The position numbers were made by a program, and so were the translations under genes. From the NCBI GenBank assembly GCA_963814645.1, contig CAWFDX010000004.1:2232001-2296000 (forward strand): DNA of 64,000 nucleotides, in the 5' to 3' direction. This DNA comes from RYN-230 sp963814645 (lineage in GTDB: Bacteria; Actinomycetota; Actinomycetes; Streptosporangiales; Streptosporangiaceae). Shown here in pieces: positions 1 to 7,158 of the stretch (within the stretch, counting starts at the first letter, position 1; the number at the start of each line of letters is the position of its first letter). The notes beneath the pieces were generated by a model. That model was not told the origin of the DNA, did not search any database, and was given only the letters and a program-made list of their open reading frames with translations.

Positions 1-1
1 G

Positions 2-214
2 TTCCTGCGCTACGCCGGGGTGTCCCCGATGTGGGTGATCCGCCGGTACCGGCTGCTGGACGCGGCCGAGCTGGTGCGGGCCGGCACCCCGGTGTCCTGG
101 GCGGAGGTGGCCGCCGACCTTGGCTACGCCGACCAGGCCCACCTGACCCGTGACTTCCGGGCCGCGATTGGCCAGACCCCGGCCGCATACGCCGGCGCCC
201 AGCCGCGCCGCTAG
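2..214 (+). CDS. AraC-family transcriptional regulator, C-terminal fragment
   Basis: The gene enters from the left edge, so only the last 70 codons are present and its start is not visible. The translated segment carries the second helix-turn-helix of an AraC/XylS DNA-binding domain: WVIRRYRLLDAAELVRAG leads into SWAEVAADLGYADQAHLTRDF, which matches the family pattern of a helix, a glycine-tyrosine turn and an xHxxRxF recognition helix, and it ends with the typical QTPAAY. It would bind DNA as a one-component regulator. Ligand and target are unknown because the sensor domain lies outside. The stop is 91 bp before the first clpP gene. Confidence 0.85.
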   Translation, partial: FLRYAGVSPMWVIRRYRLLDAAELVRAGTPVSWAEVAADLGYADQAHLTRDFRAAIGQTPAAYAGAQPRR

Positions 215-219
215 GCGCC

Positions 220-234
220 TCTGCTGTCAGCAGA
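220..234. promoter_or_regulatory. Palindrome upstream of the clpP pair (candidate PopR/ClgR-type operator)
   Basis: TCTGCTGTCAGCAGA is a perfect 7-bp-arm palindrome around a single T, 71 bp before the first clpP start codon. A related half-site CTGCTGAC lies at 256-263. The TCTGC-N5-GCAGA core resembles the box I recall for PopR of Streptomyces (TCTGCC-N3-GGCAGA). This is inference; the regulator gene at 1573-1974 is the obvious candidate to bind it. Confidence 0.5.
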
Positions 235-305
235 TTGTTTTGGCTGGTGGCGGCCTGCTGACCCATGGTGGGGATGACCGAACCGTCACGGAAAGCAGGG
301 AGACT

Positions 306-923
306 ATGCCGGCCGCCATTGCCGAAGCACCCACCGGGACACTCGACGATCAGCTCGTCACCCGGCTGCTCTACCAGCGCATCATCGTCCTCGGCAGCGA
401 GGTCGACGACCAGGTGGCCAACCGGCTCTGCGCCCAGCTGCTGCTGCTGTCGGCCGAGGACCCGCGCGCCGACATCAGCCTGTACATCAACTCCCCCGGC
501 GGCTCGGTCGTCGCCGGGCTGGCCATCTACGACACGATGCGGCTGATCCCCAACGACGTGAGCACGCTGGCCTTGGGGCTGGCCGCCAGCATGGGCCAGT
601 TCCTGCTCTGCGCCGGGGCCCGGGGCAAGCGGTACAGCCTGCCGCACGCCCAGGTGCTGATGCACCAGGGCTCGGCCGGCTTCGGCGGCACCGCCGCCGA
701 CGTGGAGATCTACGCCGAGCAGCTGGCCCGCACCGGGGCCACGATGACCAGCCTGACCGCCCAGCACACCGGGCAGCCGGTGGACCGGATCGAGCAGGAC
801 AGCCTGCGGGACCGCTGGTTCAGCGCCGAGGAGGCGCTGGCCTACGGGTTCATCGACCACGTGGTGGAACAGCTCGGCGACGTGCGGCCGGTGGTGGCCG
901 GCCGCCGGAAGGCAGGCCTGTGA
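306..923 (+). CDS. clpP: ATP-dependent Clp protease proteolytic subunit (first of a tandem pair)
   Basis: This is a 205-residue serine peptidase subunit of the Clp protease, of the usual ClpP length. The catalytic triad is visible: Ser95 in GLAASMGQ, His120 in QVLMHQGSAG and Asp165 in RIEQDSLRD. The handle region contains HTGQPVDRIEQD. I chose the ATG at 306 because an in-frame upstream extension gives no family-like sequence and a GGAAAGCAGGGAG purine stretch precedes this ATG. Its stop overlaps the next clpP start, so the two subunits are probably made together and form a mixed double ring. The pairing with a nearby XRE regulator suggests the clpP3-clpP4 type locus of Streptomyces rather than the housekeeping clpP1P2. 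Confidence 0.93.
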   Translation: MPAAIAEAPTGTLDDQLVTRLLYQRIIVLGSEVDDQVANRLCAQLLLLSAEDPRADISLYINSPGGSVVAGLAIYDTMRLIPNDVSTLALGLAASMGQFLLCAGARGKRYSLPHAQVLMHQGSAGFGGTAADVEIYAEQLARTGATMTSLTAQHTGQPVDRIEQDSLRDRWFSAEEALAYGFIDHVVEQLGDVRPVVAGRRKAGL

Positions 924-1537
924 TGAGCCAGTACACGATCCCCACCGTGGTGGAGCGCACCGCGGCCGGCGAGCGGGCGTTCGATATCTACTCCCGGCTG
1001 CTGTCCGAGCGGATCATCTTCCTCGGCACCAAGATCGACGACGGTGTGGCCAACGTGGTGATGGCCCAGCTGCTGCACCTCGAATCGGTCAGTCCCGACC
1101 TGGAGATCAGCCTGTACATCAACTCGCCGGGCGGCTCGTTCAGCGCGCTGACCGCGATCTACGACACGATGCAGTTCATCCGGCCGGACGTGGCCACGTT
1201 CTGCATGGGGCAGGCCGCGTCGGCCGCGGCCGTGCTGCTGTCGGCGGGCACACCGGGCCGGCGCGCCGTGCTACGGCACGCCCGGGTGCTGCTGCACCAG
1301 CCGTCCAGCCAGTCCCGGGGCACCCTTCCTGACCTGGCTATCGAGGCCAAGGAACTGGTCCGGGTGCGGGCCGAGGTGGACGAGATCCTGAGCCGGCACA
1401 CCGGCCACCCAGTGGCCAAGATCAGGAACGACACCGACCGGAACAAGACCTTCACCGCCGCGGAGGCCGTCGCCTACGGCCTGGCCGACGAGGTCATCAC
1501 CGCCCGGGAGACGGCCGCCCTGGCCAGTGCCAGCTAA
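923..1537 (+). CDS. clpP: ATP-dependent Clp protease proteolytic subunit (second of the pair)
   Basis: This 204-residue ClpP paralogue overlaps the preceding stop as TGATG (a GTG at 920 is an alternative start), implying translational coupling. Triad residues are Ser100 (MGQAASAAA), His125 (RVLLHQPSSQ) and Asp170 (IRNDTDRNK). The MGQAASAAA motif, where Met would usually follow the serine, differs from the first subunit and is typical of the divergent second subunit of actinobacterial pairs. It would assemble with the neighbour into a heteromeric protease fed by ClpX or ClpC ATPases, none of which lies in this window. The stop codon sits inside a 13-bp tandem repeat. Confidence 0.92.
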   Translation: MSQYTIPTVVERTAAGERAFDIYSRLLSERIIFLGTKIDDGVANVVMAQLLHLESVSPDLEISLYINSPGGSFSALTAIYDTMQFIRPDVATFCMGQAASAAAVLLSAGTPGRRAVLRHARVLLHQPSSQSRGTLPDLAIEAKELVRVRAEVDEILSRHTGHPVAKIRNDTDRNKTFTAAEAVAYGLADEVITARETAALASAS

Positions 1538-1567
1538 CCGGGCCAGCTAACCGGGCCAGCTAACCCA
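1529..1567. repeat. 13-bp tandem repeat, three units, spanning the clpP stop codon
   Basis: Units GCCAGCTAACCGG occur at 1529-1541, 1542-1554 and, with one or two changes, 1555-1567. Each unit contains TAA; the first TAA is the stop of the second clpP. The array fills the convergent gap before the XRE gene. Confidence 0.85.
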
Positions 1568-1572
1568 GAGGG

Positions 1573-1974
1573 TCAGGCGGCCAGGCAGACCACGTCGCCG
1601 CCGCCCCGGGACGGCCGCTGCGCCGGGCGGGCCACCGGGTGAGCCACTGGGTTAGCCACCGCGCCGCCGCGGACCGAGTCGAGCCGGATGACCGTGGCGG
1701 TGCGCTGGCCGGCCAGTTCGCGGCCGACCACGGCGAGCAGCTCGGACAGGTCGATGCGCAGCGCGTCGCAGATCGCGGCCAGCACCTCGGAGGAGGCTTC
1801 CTTGCGGCCGCGTTCCAGCTCGGACAGGTAGGGCACCGAGACCCGGGCGGCCCGGGACACGTCGGCCAGCGTGCGACCCTGGGCCCGCCGGGTGCGCCGC
1901 AGCACCTCGCCGATCGTCGTGCGCAGCAGTGGCCTGGGCCGCCGCTGCGGCGTGCGGCCGAGTGGGCCAGCCAT
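1573..1974 (-). CDS. XRE-family regulator, PopR/ClgR-like
   Basis: This is a 133-residue protein with one helix-turn-helix: GEVLRRTRRAQGRTLADVSR, then ARVSVPYLSELERGRKEASS and a helix VLAAICDALRIDLSEL. The SxPYLSELERGRKEASSEVL core is the signature of the actinobacterial ClgR/PopR group, activators of clp genes. The C terminus reads VVCLAA; a Leu-Ala-Ala or Ala-Ala tail is what makes PopR and ClgR substrates of ClpP in Streptomyces, giving feedback. It lies convergent to the clpP pair. I use the ATG at 1974, preceded by GGGAGG at a good distance; a TTG at 2019 is possible. Whether it is PopR or ClgR proper cannot be decided by eye. Confidence 0.8.
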   Translation of the reverse strand: MAGPLGRTPQRRPRPLLRTTIGEVLRRTRRAQGRTLADVSRAARVSVPYLSELERGRKEASSEVLAAICDALRIDLSELLAVVGRELAGQRTATVIRLDSVRGGAVANPVAHPVARPAQRPSRGGGDVVCLAA

Positions 1975-2114
1975 CGGCGTCGCCTCCCTGGGCCGTCGTC
2001 CGGGCCTGCGTGAGGCCAACGTATCCAGCCTCCGGGCGCCCGGCGAGGCACGTTCGCAGCCGGCGTAACGCCGGCCGGGTGGCCCCGGCGCGGATTCAGT
2101 CGGCCGAACTACTT

Positions 2115-2147
2115 ACCCGGAGAATACTCTTGGAGTATTCTCCGGGT
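2115..2147. promoter_or_regulatory. Perfect inverted repeat abutting the padR start (probable PadR operator)
   Basis: The left arm ACCCGGAGAATACTC (2115-2129) and the right arm at 2133-2147 are exact reverse complements around TTG. The repeat ends one base before the padR ATG at 2149. TATTCT inside the right arm (2137-2142) is a plausible -10 box six bases before the ATG, so transcription may start at the start codon and the operator would cover the promoter. Confidence 0.8.
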
Positions 2148-2148
2148 T

Positions 2149-2673
2149 ATGAGTGTTCCGCTGACCTTGCTGGGCCTGCTTGAGCGGGGGCCAAGCCATG
2201 GATACGACCTGAAACGGGACTACGACGTGTACTTCGGCCAGGGCAGGCCGCTGCGCTACAGCCAGGTGTACGCGACCCTGTCCCGGCTGGCCAGAGACGG
2301 CAAGGCGGTCGCCGGGCCGGCCGAGCAGGGCGCCGGGCCGGAACGGCGCCGCTACGTGATCACCGAGGCAGGCATGGCCGATGTTCAGCGATGGCTGGCC
2401 GAGCCGGCCCCGCCCGAGCCGGACCTGCAGAGCGAGCTGTTCGCCAAGGTAGTGCTGGCCCTGATGCTCGGCCGGGCGGCTGACAAGTACCTGGACGTCC
2501 AGCGGGCGGCGCACCTGCAGCGGATGCGCGAGCTCACCGATCTCAAGCGGGACTCCGATCAGCTCGGCGTGCTCCTCGCCAACCACGCGCTCTACCGGCT
2601 GGAGGCTGACCTGCGATGGATCGACCACACCGCGGCCCGGCTGGATCTGCTCCAACGGGCGGTGCAGCAGTGA
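2149..2673 (+). CDS. PadR-family transcriptional regulator
   Basis: This 174-residue regulator begins SVPLTLLGLLERGPSHGYDL, the characteristic first winged-helix strand of PadR proteins. A recognition region follows (LRYSQVYATLSRLARDG) and then the wing ERRRYVITEAGMADVQRWL. Residues from about 95 onward form the helical dimerisation arm. It has no Shine-Dalgarno sequence; the ATG directly follows a perfect palindrome, so it is probably leaderless and autorepressed. The next gene starts inside its stop codon (GTGA), so it is the first gene of an operon with an ABC ATPase and an FtsX permease. PadR repressors linked to transporters usually answer to the exported compound. Confidence 0.92.
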   Translation: MSVPLTLLGLLERGPSHGYDLKRDYDVYFGQGRPLRYSQVYATLSRLARDGKAVAGPAEQGAGPERRRYVITEAGMADVQRWLAEPAPPEPDLQSELFAKVVLALMLGRAADKYLDVQRAAHLQRMRELTDLKRDSDQLGVLLANHALYRLEADLRWIDHTAARLDLLQRAVQQ

Positions 2674-3386
2674 CCGCGAATCTCCCCGCCGCTGCGGAAC
2701 CCAGGACCGGGGCCATCGTCGAGGCGCGGGACGTGGTGAAGTCATTCGGCCAGACGCCCGCGCTGCGCGGCGCCTCGCTCACCGTCCGGCCGGGCGAGAT
2801 CGTCGCGGTCATGGGGCCGAGCGGCTCCGGCAAGTCCACCCTGCTGCACTGCCTGGCCGGCATCCTGCTCCCGGAGCAGGGCGAGGTCTGGTTCGGCGGG
2901 CAGCGGCTGGACACGCTGAGCGACGAGCGGCGCAGCGCGCTGCGCCGGGACCGGTTCGGGTTCGTGTTCCAGACCGGCCAGCTGGTCCCCGAGCTGACCG
3001 CGGAAGAGAACGTCGCCCTGCCGCTGCTGCTGTCCGGCACCCGCCGCGGCCCGGCGCGGACGGCGGCCAGGAACTGGTTTGGCCGGCTCGGCCTGGACGG
3101 GCTTGAGCACCGCCGGTCCGGGGAGCTGTCCGGCGGGCAGGCGCAGCGCGTCGCGCTGGCCCGCGGCCTGGTGGCCGGCCCGGAGGTGCTGTTCGCCGAC
3201 GAGCCGACCGGGTCGCTGGACTCGGTGTCCGGGGAGCTGGTAATGGACCTGCTCACCGCCGCGGCCCGGGAGCACGGCACCACCGTCGTCCTGGTCACCC
3301 ACGACGCCCGGATCGCCGCCTACGCCGACCGGGAGGTCATCGTCCGCGACGGCACGGTCAGCACGCTCACCGGGGCCGAGCCATGA
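2670..3386 (+). CDS. ABC transporter ATP-binding protein (MacB/LolD-like)
   Basis: This 238-residue nucleotide-binding subunit has Walker A GPSGSGKST, Q-loop FQTGQL, signature LSGGQAQRVALARGL, Walker B VLFADEPTGSLD and H-loop VTHD. The LSGGQAQRVA and DEPTGSLD wording is that of the MacB/LolD/FtsE group, which works with FtsX-fold permeases such as the next gene. The GTG start at 2670 overlaps the padR stop by four bases; an upstream in-frame ATG (2616) would lie deep inside padR and gives non-family sequence. The stop overlaps the permease ATG as ATGA. Likely role: export or extraction of a substrate from the membrane, perhaps an antimicrobial compound, under PadR control. Confidence 0.93.
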   Translation: MTANLPAAAEPRTGAIVEARDVVKSFGQTPALRGASLTVRPGEIVAVMGPSGSGKSTLLHCLAGILLPEQGEVWFGGQRLDTLSDERRSALRRDRFGFVFQTGQLVPELTAEENVALPLLLSGTRRGPARTAARNWFGRLGLDGLEHRRSGELSGGQAQRVALARGLVAGPEVLFADEPTGSLDSVSGELVMDLLTAAAREHGTTVVLVTHDARIAAYADREVIVRDGTVSTLTGAEP

Positions 3387-5704
3387 TCCTCCTCGGGCTT
3401 CGGCTGGTGGCCAGCGGCGGCCGCGAGGCGCTCACCCGGCTGGTCGTGCTGGCCGTCGCGGTCGGCCTCGGCGTCGGGCTGCTGCTGACCGCCGTGGCCG
3501 CGACCAACGCGGCCCTCACCTGGAACAACCGCCACGCGTGGTTCTGGACCGGCACTGCGTCCGTGCCCGCGGGCCCGGCGCCGGCGGCCATCGCCCCGCT
3601 GTGGTGGCACCCCAGCGGCGACACCTTCGACGGCCGGACGATCACCCGCTTCGACGTGGCCGCCACCGGCGCCTCGTCGCCGGTGCCGCCGGGCCTCTCC
3701 CGTGACCCGGCACCGGGCCAGTACTACGCCTCGCCCGCGCTGGCCGCGCTGCTGCGCTCCCGGCCAGCGGACGAGCTGGCCGACCGCTACCCCGGCCGCC
3801 TGGCCGGAGTCATCGGCGACGCGGCGCTGCCGTCGCCGGACACGCTGGTCATAATCATCGGGCACACCCCGGCACAACTGGCGCACACCCCGGGCAGCGT
3901 GCCGGTGACGTCGATCCCCACGAAGGTACCCGCCAACTTCGGCGGCCGGGCCAACCCCAACGGCCTGAGCTTCATCCCGCTCGACGCGGGCGGCGAGCAG
4001 AGCGCCGTCGACCTCCTGTTGTCCGTCGTGGCGCTGGCCATCCTCGCACCGGTACTGATCTTCATCGCCACCGCGACGCGGCTGTCGGCCGCCCGCCGCG
4101 AGCAGCGGTTCGCGGCGATGCGCCTGGTCGGCGCGACCCGCCGGCAGGTCTCCCTGCTCGCCGCCACCGAATCGGTGGTGGCCGGGGTGGCCGGGGTGGC
4201 CGCCGGGTTCGGGATCTTCTTCCTGCTGCGCATTCCGGTCGCGGGCATCCCGTTCATCGGCCAGCCGTTCTTCCCCGCGGAGCTGTCGCTCAGCCTGCGG
4301 GACGCCCTCATTGTCGCGATCGGGGTGCCGGTAGCCGCCGCCGTGGCGGCCCGGCTGGCGCTGCGCCGGGTGCGCATCTCGCCGCTCGGCGTCACCCGCC
4401 GGGCCACGCCACCGCCGCCGCGGGCCTGGCAGATACTCCCGCTGCTGGCCGGCTTCGCCGAGCTCGGGTTCTTCACCGTGCACGGCAAGCCAGCCAGCCC
4501 GACTGGGCAGGACCTGGCAGTGGTGCCCGGCTTCGCGCTGATCATCGTCGGCCTGGTCCTGGCGGGCCCGTGGCTCACCATGGCCATCGCCCGGGTCATG
4601 GCCCGGCGGACCAGCCGCCCTGGCACGCTGCTCGCCGCCCGCCGCCTCGCCGACGACCCGAGGGGCGCCTTCCGCGCCGTCAGCGGCCTGGTGCTCGCCT
4701 TGTTCGTCACCACGGTCGCCGTGGTGGGCATCACCACGTGGAACGCCGAGCAGCTCACGCCAAGCGTCGGCGCCGCGGAAACGACGGTGCTGACGGACCA
4801 GCTGGCGGGCCAGCAGGAGAGACCGGGACCGGCCGCGGCCGCCGCGCCGCTGGCGGCCAGGCTGAGCAGAATTCACGGCGTGCACGGGGTAGCCGTGGTC
4901 CGCGCGGACCCGGGGCTGACCATCCCGGCGGCCTTTCACCACCTCGGTGACACCCCCGACGGCACCGGTCCGGTTCCGGCCGGCGTGGTCTCGTGCGCGC
5001 AGCTCGCGGCGGTCTCCGTGCTGGGCCACTGCCCCGCCGGGGCGACCGCGGCGGCGTTCCCGGCCGACGGGTTCGGCGGGCCGCTGTACTTCGTCGACGC
5101 CACCGGGATCACCTGGCCAGCCGCGAACGTCCCGGTCACCCGGCTGGACAGCCGCCCGGTGGACGGGATCGACGTGGCGACGAACGGCACCCTGCCCCCG
5201 GTCGAACAGGCCAGGACGGTGCTGGAGAACGAACCCGCCTATCACGCCTATCTGGGCGAAGGCGTGCCGTCCACCGTCGGCGAGCTGAAAGCGCTGTCGA
5301 ATCCCACCAACAGCGGCTACCAGCAGCTCGCGAACACGGTGATCCTGGTCAGCCTGCCGATCGCCGGCTGCACGCTGGCCGCGGGCATCGCGGCCGGGCT
5401 AGCCGATCGCAAGCGGCCGTTCAGCCTGCTGCGGCTCACCGGCGCCCGGCTCGCCACGCTGCGCCGCGTCGTCGCGCTGGAAGGCGCCGTCCCGCTGCTC
5501 GCCGTGGCCGCCGTCGCGATCGGCACCGGGTTCGGCGCCGCCGCGATGTACGCCGCCCTGGAGATGCAGCGCCCGATGGTGCCGCCCGGCGCCGCCTACT
5601 ACCTGCTCACCGCGGGCGGGATCGTGGCCGCGCTGGGCATCATCGCGGCCACCTTCCCGTTGCTGGCCCGCATCACCGGACCCGAGGTCGCCAGAAACGA
5701 GTGA
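3383..5704 (+). CDS. FtsX-like ABC transporter permease
   Basis: This 773-residue membrane protein starts in the stop codon of its ATPase. It shows an N-terminal membrane helix (LVVLAVAVGLGVGLLLTAVA), an extracellular loop of about 170 residues, then a block of three helices with the FtsX signature region RLSAARREQRFAAMRLVGAT (about 230-250). Further helices, a second large extracytoplasmic loop (about 465-645) and a last three-helix block (ILVSLPIAGCTLAAGIAAGL and after) follow. It therefore has duplicated FtsX domains, as in actinobacterial permeases of this kind. Together with the preceding ATPase it forms a full transporter or a mechanotransmission complex; the substrate is not evident. 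Confidence 0.88.
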   Translation: MILLGLRLVASGGREALTRLVVLAVAVGLGVGLLLTAVAATNAALTWNNRHAWFWTGTASVPAGPAPAAIAPLWWHPSGDTFDGRTITRFDVAATGASSPVPPGLSRDPAPGQYYASPALAALLRSRPADELADRYPGRLAGVIGDAALPSPDTLVIIIGHTPAQLAHTPGSVPVTSIPTKVPANFGGRANPNGLSFIPLDAGGEQSAVDLLLSVVALAILAPVLIFIATATRLSAARREQRFAAMRLVGATRRQVSLLAATESVVAGVAGVAAGFGIFFLLRIPVAGIPFIGQPFFPAELSLSLRDALIVAIGVPVAAAVAARLALRRVRISPLGVTRRATPPPPRAWQILPLLAGFAELGFFTVHGKPASPTGQDLAVVPGFALIIVGLVLAGPWLTMAIARVMARRTSRPGTLLAARRLADDPRGAFRAVSGLVLALFVTTVAVVGITTWNAEQLTPSVGAAETTVLTDQLAGQQERPGPAAAAAPLAARLSRIHGVHGVAVVRADPGLTIPAAFHHLGDTPDGTGPVPAGVVSCAQLAAVSVLGHCPAGATAAAFPADGFGGPLYFVDATGITWPAANVPVTRLDSRPVDGIDVATNGTLPPVEQARTVLENEPAYHAYLGEGVPSTVGELKALSNPTNSGYQQLANTVILVSLPIAGCTLAAGIAAGLADRKRPFSLLRLTGARLATLRRVVALEGAVPLLAVAAVAIGTGFGAAAMYAALEMQRPMVPPGAAYYLLTAGGIVAALGIIAATFPLLARITGPEVARNE

Positions 5705-5729
5705 ACTCCCGGCCTGTTACCGTCGCCGC

Positions 5730-6545
5730 ATGGCGGTTGTCCTGGTGACCGGCGGCAGCAGCGGGATCGGCCTGGCCACGGTGCGGCGGCTGGCCGCGGC
5801 CGGGCACCAGGTGTTCTGCGGGTCACGTCAGCCCACCCGCGCCGCACTGCCCGGCGGCGTGACCCCGCTGCCGCTGGATGTCGCCGACCCGGCGGCGGCC
5901 ACCGCCGCGATCCGGTCCGTCACGGCTGCTGCTGGACGGCTGGACGTGCTGGTCAACAACGCCGGCGCCGGGAGCCTGGCCCCGCTGGAGGAGACCGCCG
6001 ACGCGGAGGCGCACCGGATCTTCGAGGTGAACGTGTTCGGGCCGATGCGCCTGGCCAGCGCGGCACTGCCGGTCATGCGGGCCCAGGGCGGCGGCCGGAT
6101 CATCAACGTGACCTCGGAGAACGACACCGCGCCCGCGCCGTTCGGCGGCTGGTACTCCGCGTCCAAGGCGGCGCTGGCCAGCCTGAGCACCGTGCTCGGC
6201 GCCGAAGTGCATGCGTTCGGCGTGTTCGTCACCGTGATCGCCCCCGGCCTGTTCCGCACCGCGATGTCCGCGCGGCTGCCGGGCTACGCGGTGGCTTCCG
6301 GCTCCGCGTATGCCGTGCCGTTCGCCGCGCTGATGGCGCGCAACGGCGCTGCGCTGCGCAGCGCCGGGGACCCGGACGAGGTGGCCCGGGCGATCGAGGA
6401 CTGCATCGCGGCCGGCCAGCCGCCGGCCCGGATCGTGGTCGGCGCGGACGCGGCCGAGATGGACGGCCAGGTTCGCCAGGCCAGCCCCGAGGAACTGGCC
6501 GGGCTGCTGCGCGACTTCGTGGCCGGCCTCGCCGCCGGCCGCTGA
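5730..6545 (+). CDS. Short-chain dehydrogenase/reductase (SDR)
   Basis: This 271-residue classical SDR has the nucleotide-binding motif TGGSSGIG at residues 7-14, the structural NNAG at 76-79, and the catalytic Ser129 with Tyr142 and Lys146 (WYSASK). Arg18 to Arg20 and the SRQ segment after the second strand suggest NADP(H) preference, which is inference. It begins 25 bp after the permease stop but has its own promoter-like box: TACCGT lies exactly six bases before the ATG with no Shine-Dalgarno, so a leaderless transcript is likely. Substrate is unknown; the family acts on alcohols, ketones and steroids. Confidence 0.9.
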   Translation: MAVVLVTGGSSGIGLATVRRLAAAGHQVFCGSRQPTRAALPGGVTPLPLDVADPAAATAAIRSVTAAAGRLDVLVNNAGAGSLAPLEETADAEAHRIFEVNVFGPMRLASAALPVMRAQGGGRIINVTSENDTAPAPFGGWYSASKAALASLSTVLGAEVHAFGVFVTVIAPGLFRTAMSARLPGYAVASGSAYAVPFAALMARNGAALRSAGDPDEVARAIEDCIAAGQPPARIVVGADAAEMDGQVRQASPEELAGLLRDFVAGLAAGR

Positions 6546-6630
6546 TTCCGCGGGCCGCCATTCGTCACAGTAGTTGAGGGCGCGGCCCGGCCGGGACGCG
6601 CGCGCGGCCCGCAACCCAGGAGGTGCCGGG

Positions 6631-7158
6631 ATGAACACCCCAGTGACCACGATCGACCCGCGGTACAGCGACCCGGCCGCGGCCGCCACCGGGTGGGCCG
6701 GGACCCGCCGAGTGCTGGCCGAGGCTGAGCTGTGCTGGCTGACCACGGTCCGGGCCGACGGCCGGCCACACGTCACCCCGCTGGTCGCGGTGTGGCTGGA
6801 CGAGGCGCTGCACTTCTGCACCGGGCCCACCGAGCAGAAAGCCAGCAACCTGGCGGCCAACCCGCACGTGATCCTGACCACCGGGTGCAACGGCTGGCAG
6901 AGCGGCCTGGACGTCGTGGTGGAGGGCGACGCCGTCCAGGTCAGCGACGAGGCCCTGCTCCGGCGACTGGCCGAGGCGTGGACCGCGAAGTGGGACGGGT
7001 CCTGGCAATTCCAGGTCCGCGACGGGTCCTTCCAGCACATGGAGGGCAGCCCGGTGCTGGTCTTCGCGGTCGCCCCGGCCAAGGTCCTGGCCTTCGCCAA
7101 GGGCACGTTCAGCCACACGACGCACCGGTTCGCCGCCACGCCAGGAACAGCACGATAG
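6631..7158 (+). CDS. Pyridoxamine 5'-phosphate oxidase-like flavin/F420 protein
   Basis: This 175-residue protein has the split-barrel PPOX fold: AELCWLTTVRADGRPHVTPL is the typical first two strands, followed by EALHFCTGPTEQKASNLAAN and PHVILTTG, which contact the flavin or F420 phosphate. The related actinobacterial enzymes are F420-dependent reductases or stress proteins; the cofactor cannot be assigned from sequence alone. The ATG at 6631 is preceded by AGGAGGTG, so I prefer it to the upstream GTG at 6574. The last 50 bp overlap tail-to-tail with the convergent MFS gene, which is unusually long. Confidence 0.82.
   Translation: MNTPVTTIDPRYSDPAAAATGWAGTRRVLAEAELCWLTTVRADGRPHVTPLVAVWLDEALHFCTGPTEQKASNLAANPHVILTTGCNGWQSGLDVVVEGDAVQVSDEALLRRLAEAWTAKWDGSWQFQVRDGSFQHMEGSPVLVFAVAPAKVLAFAKGTFSHTTHRFAATPGTAR

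Noticed and set aside
3320..5245. Long minus-strand open frame (over 600 codons) opposite the FtsX permease
   Set aside because: Antisense shadow of a clear membrane-protein gene; the translation is Arg/Gly/Gln-rich with no domain.
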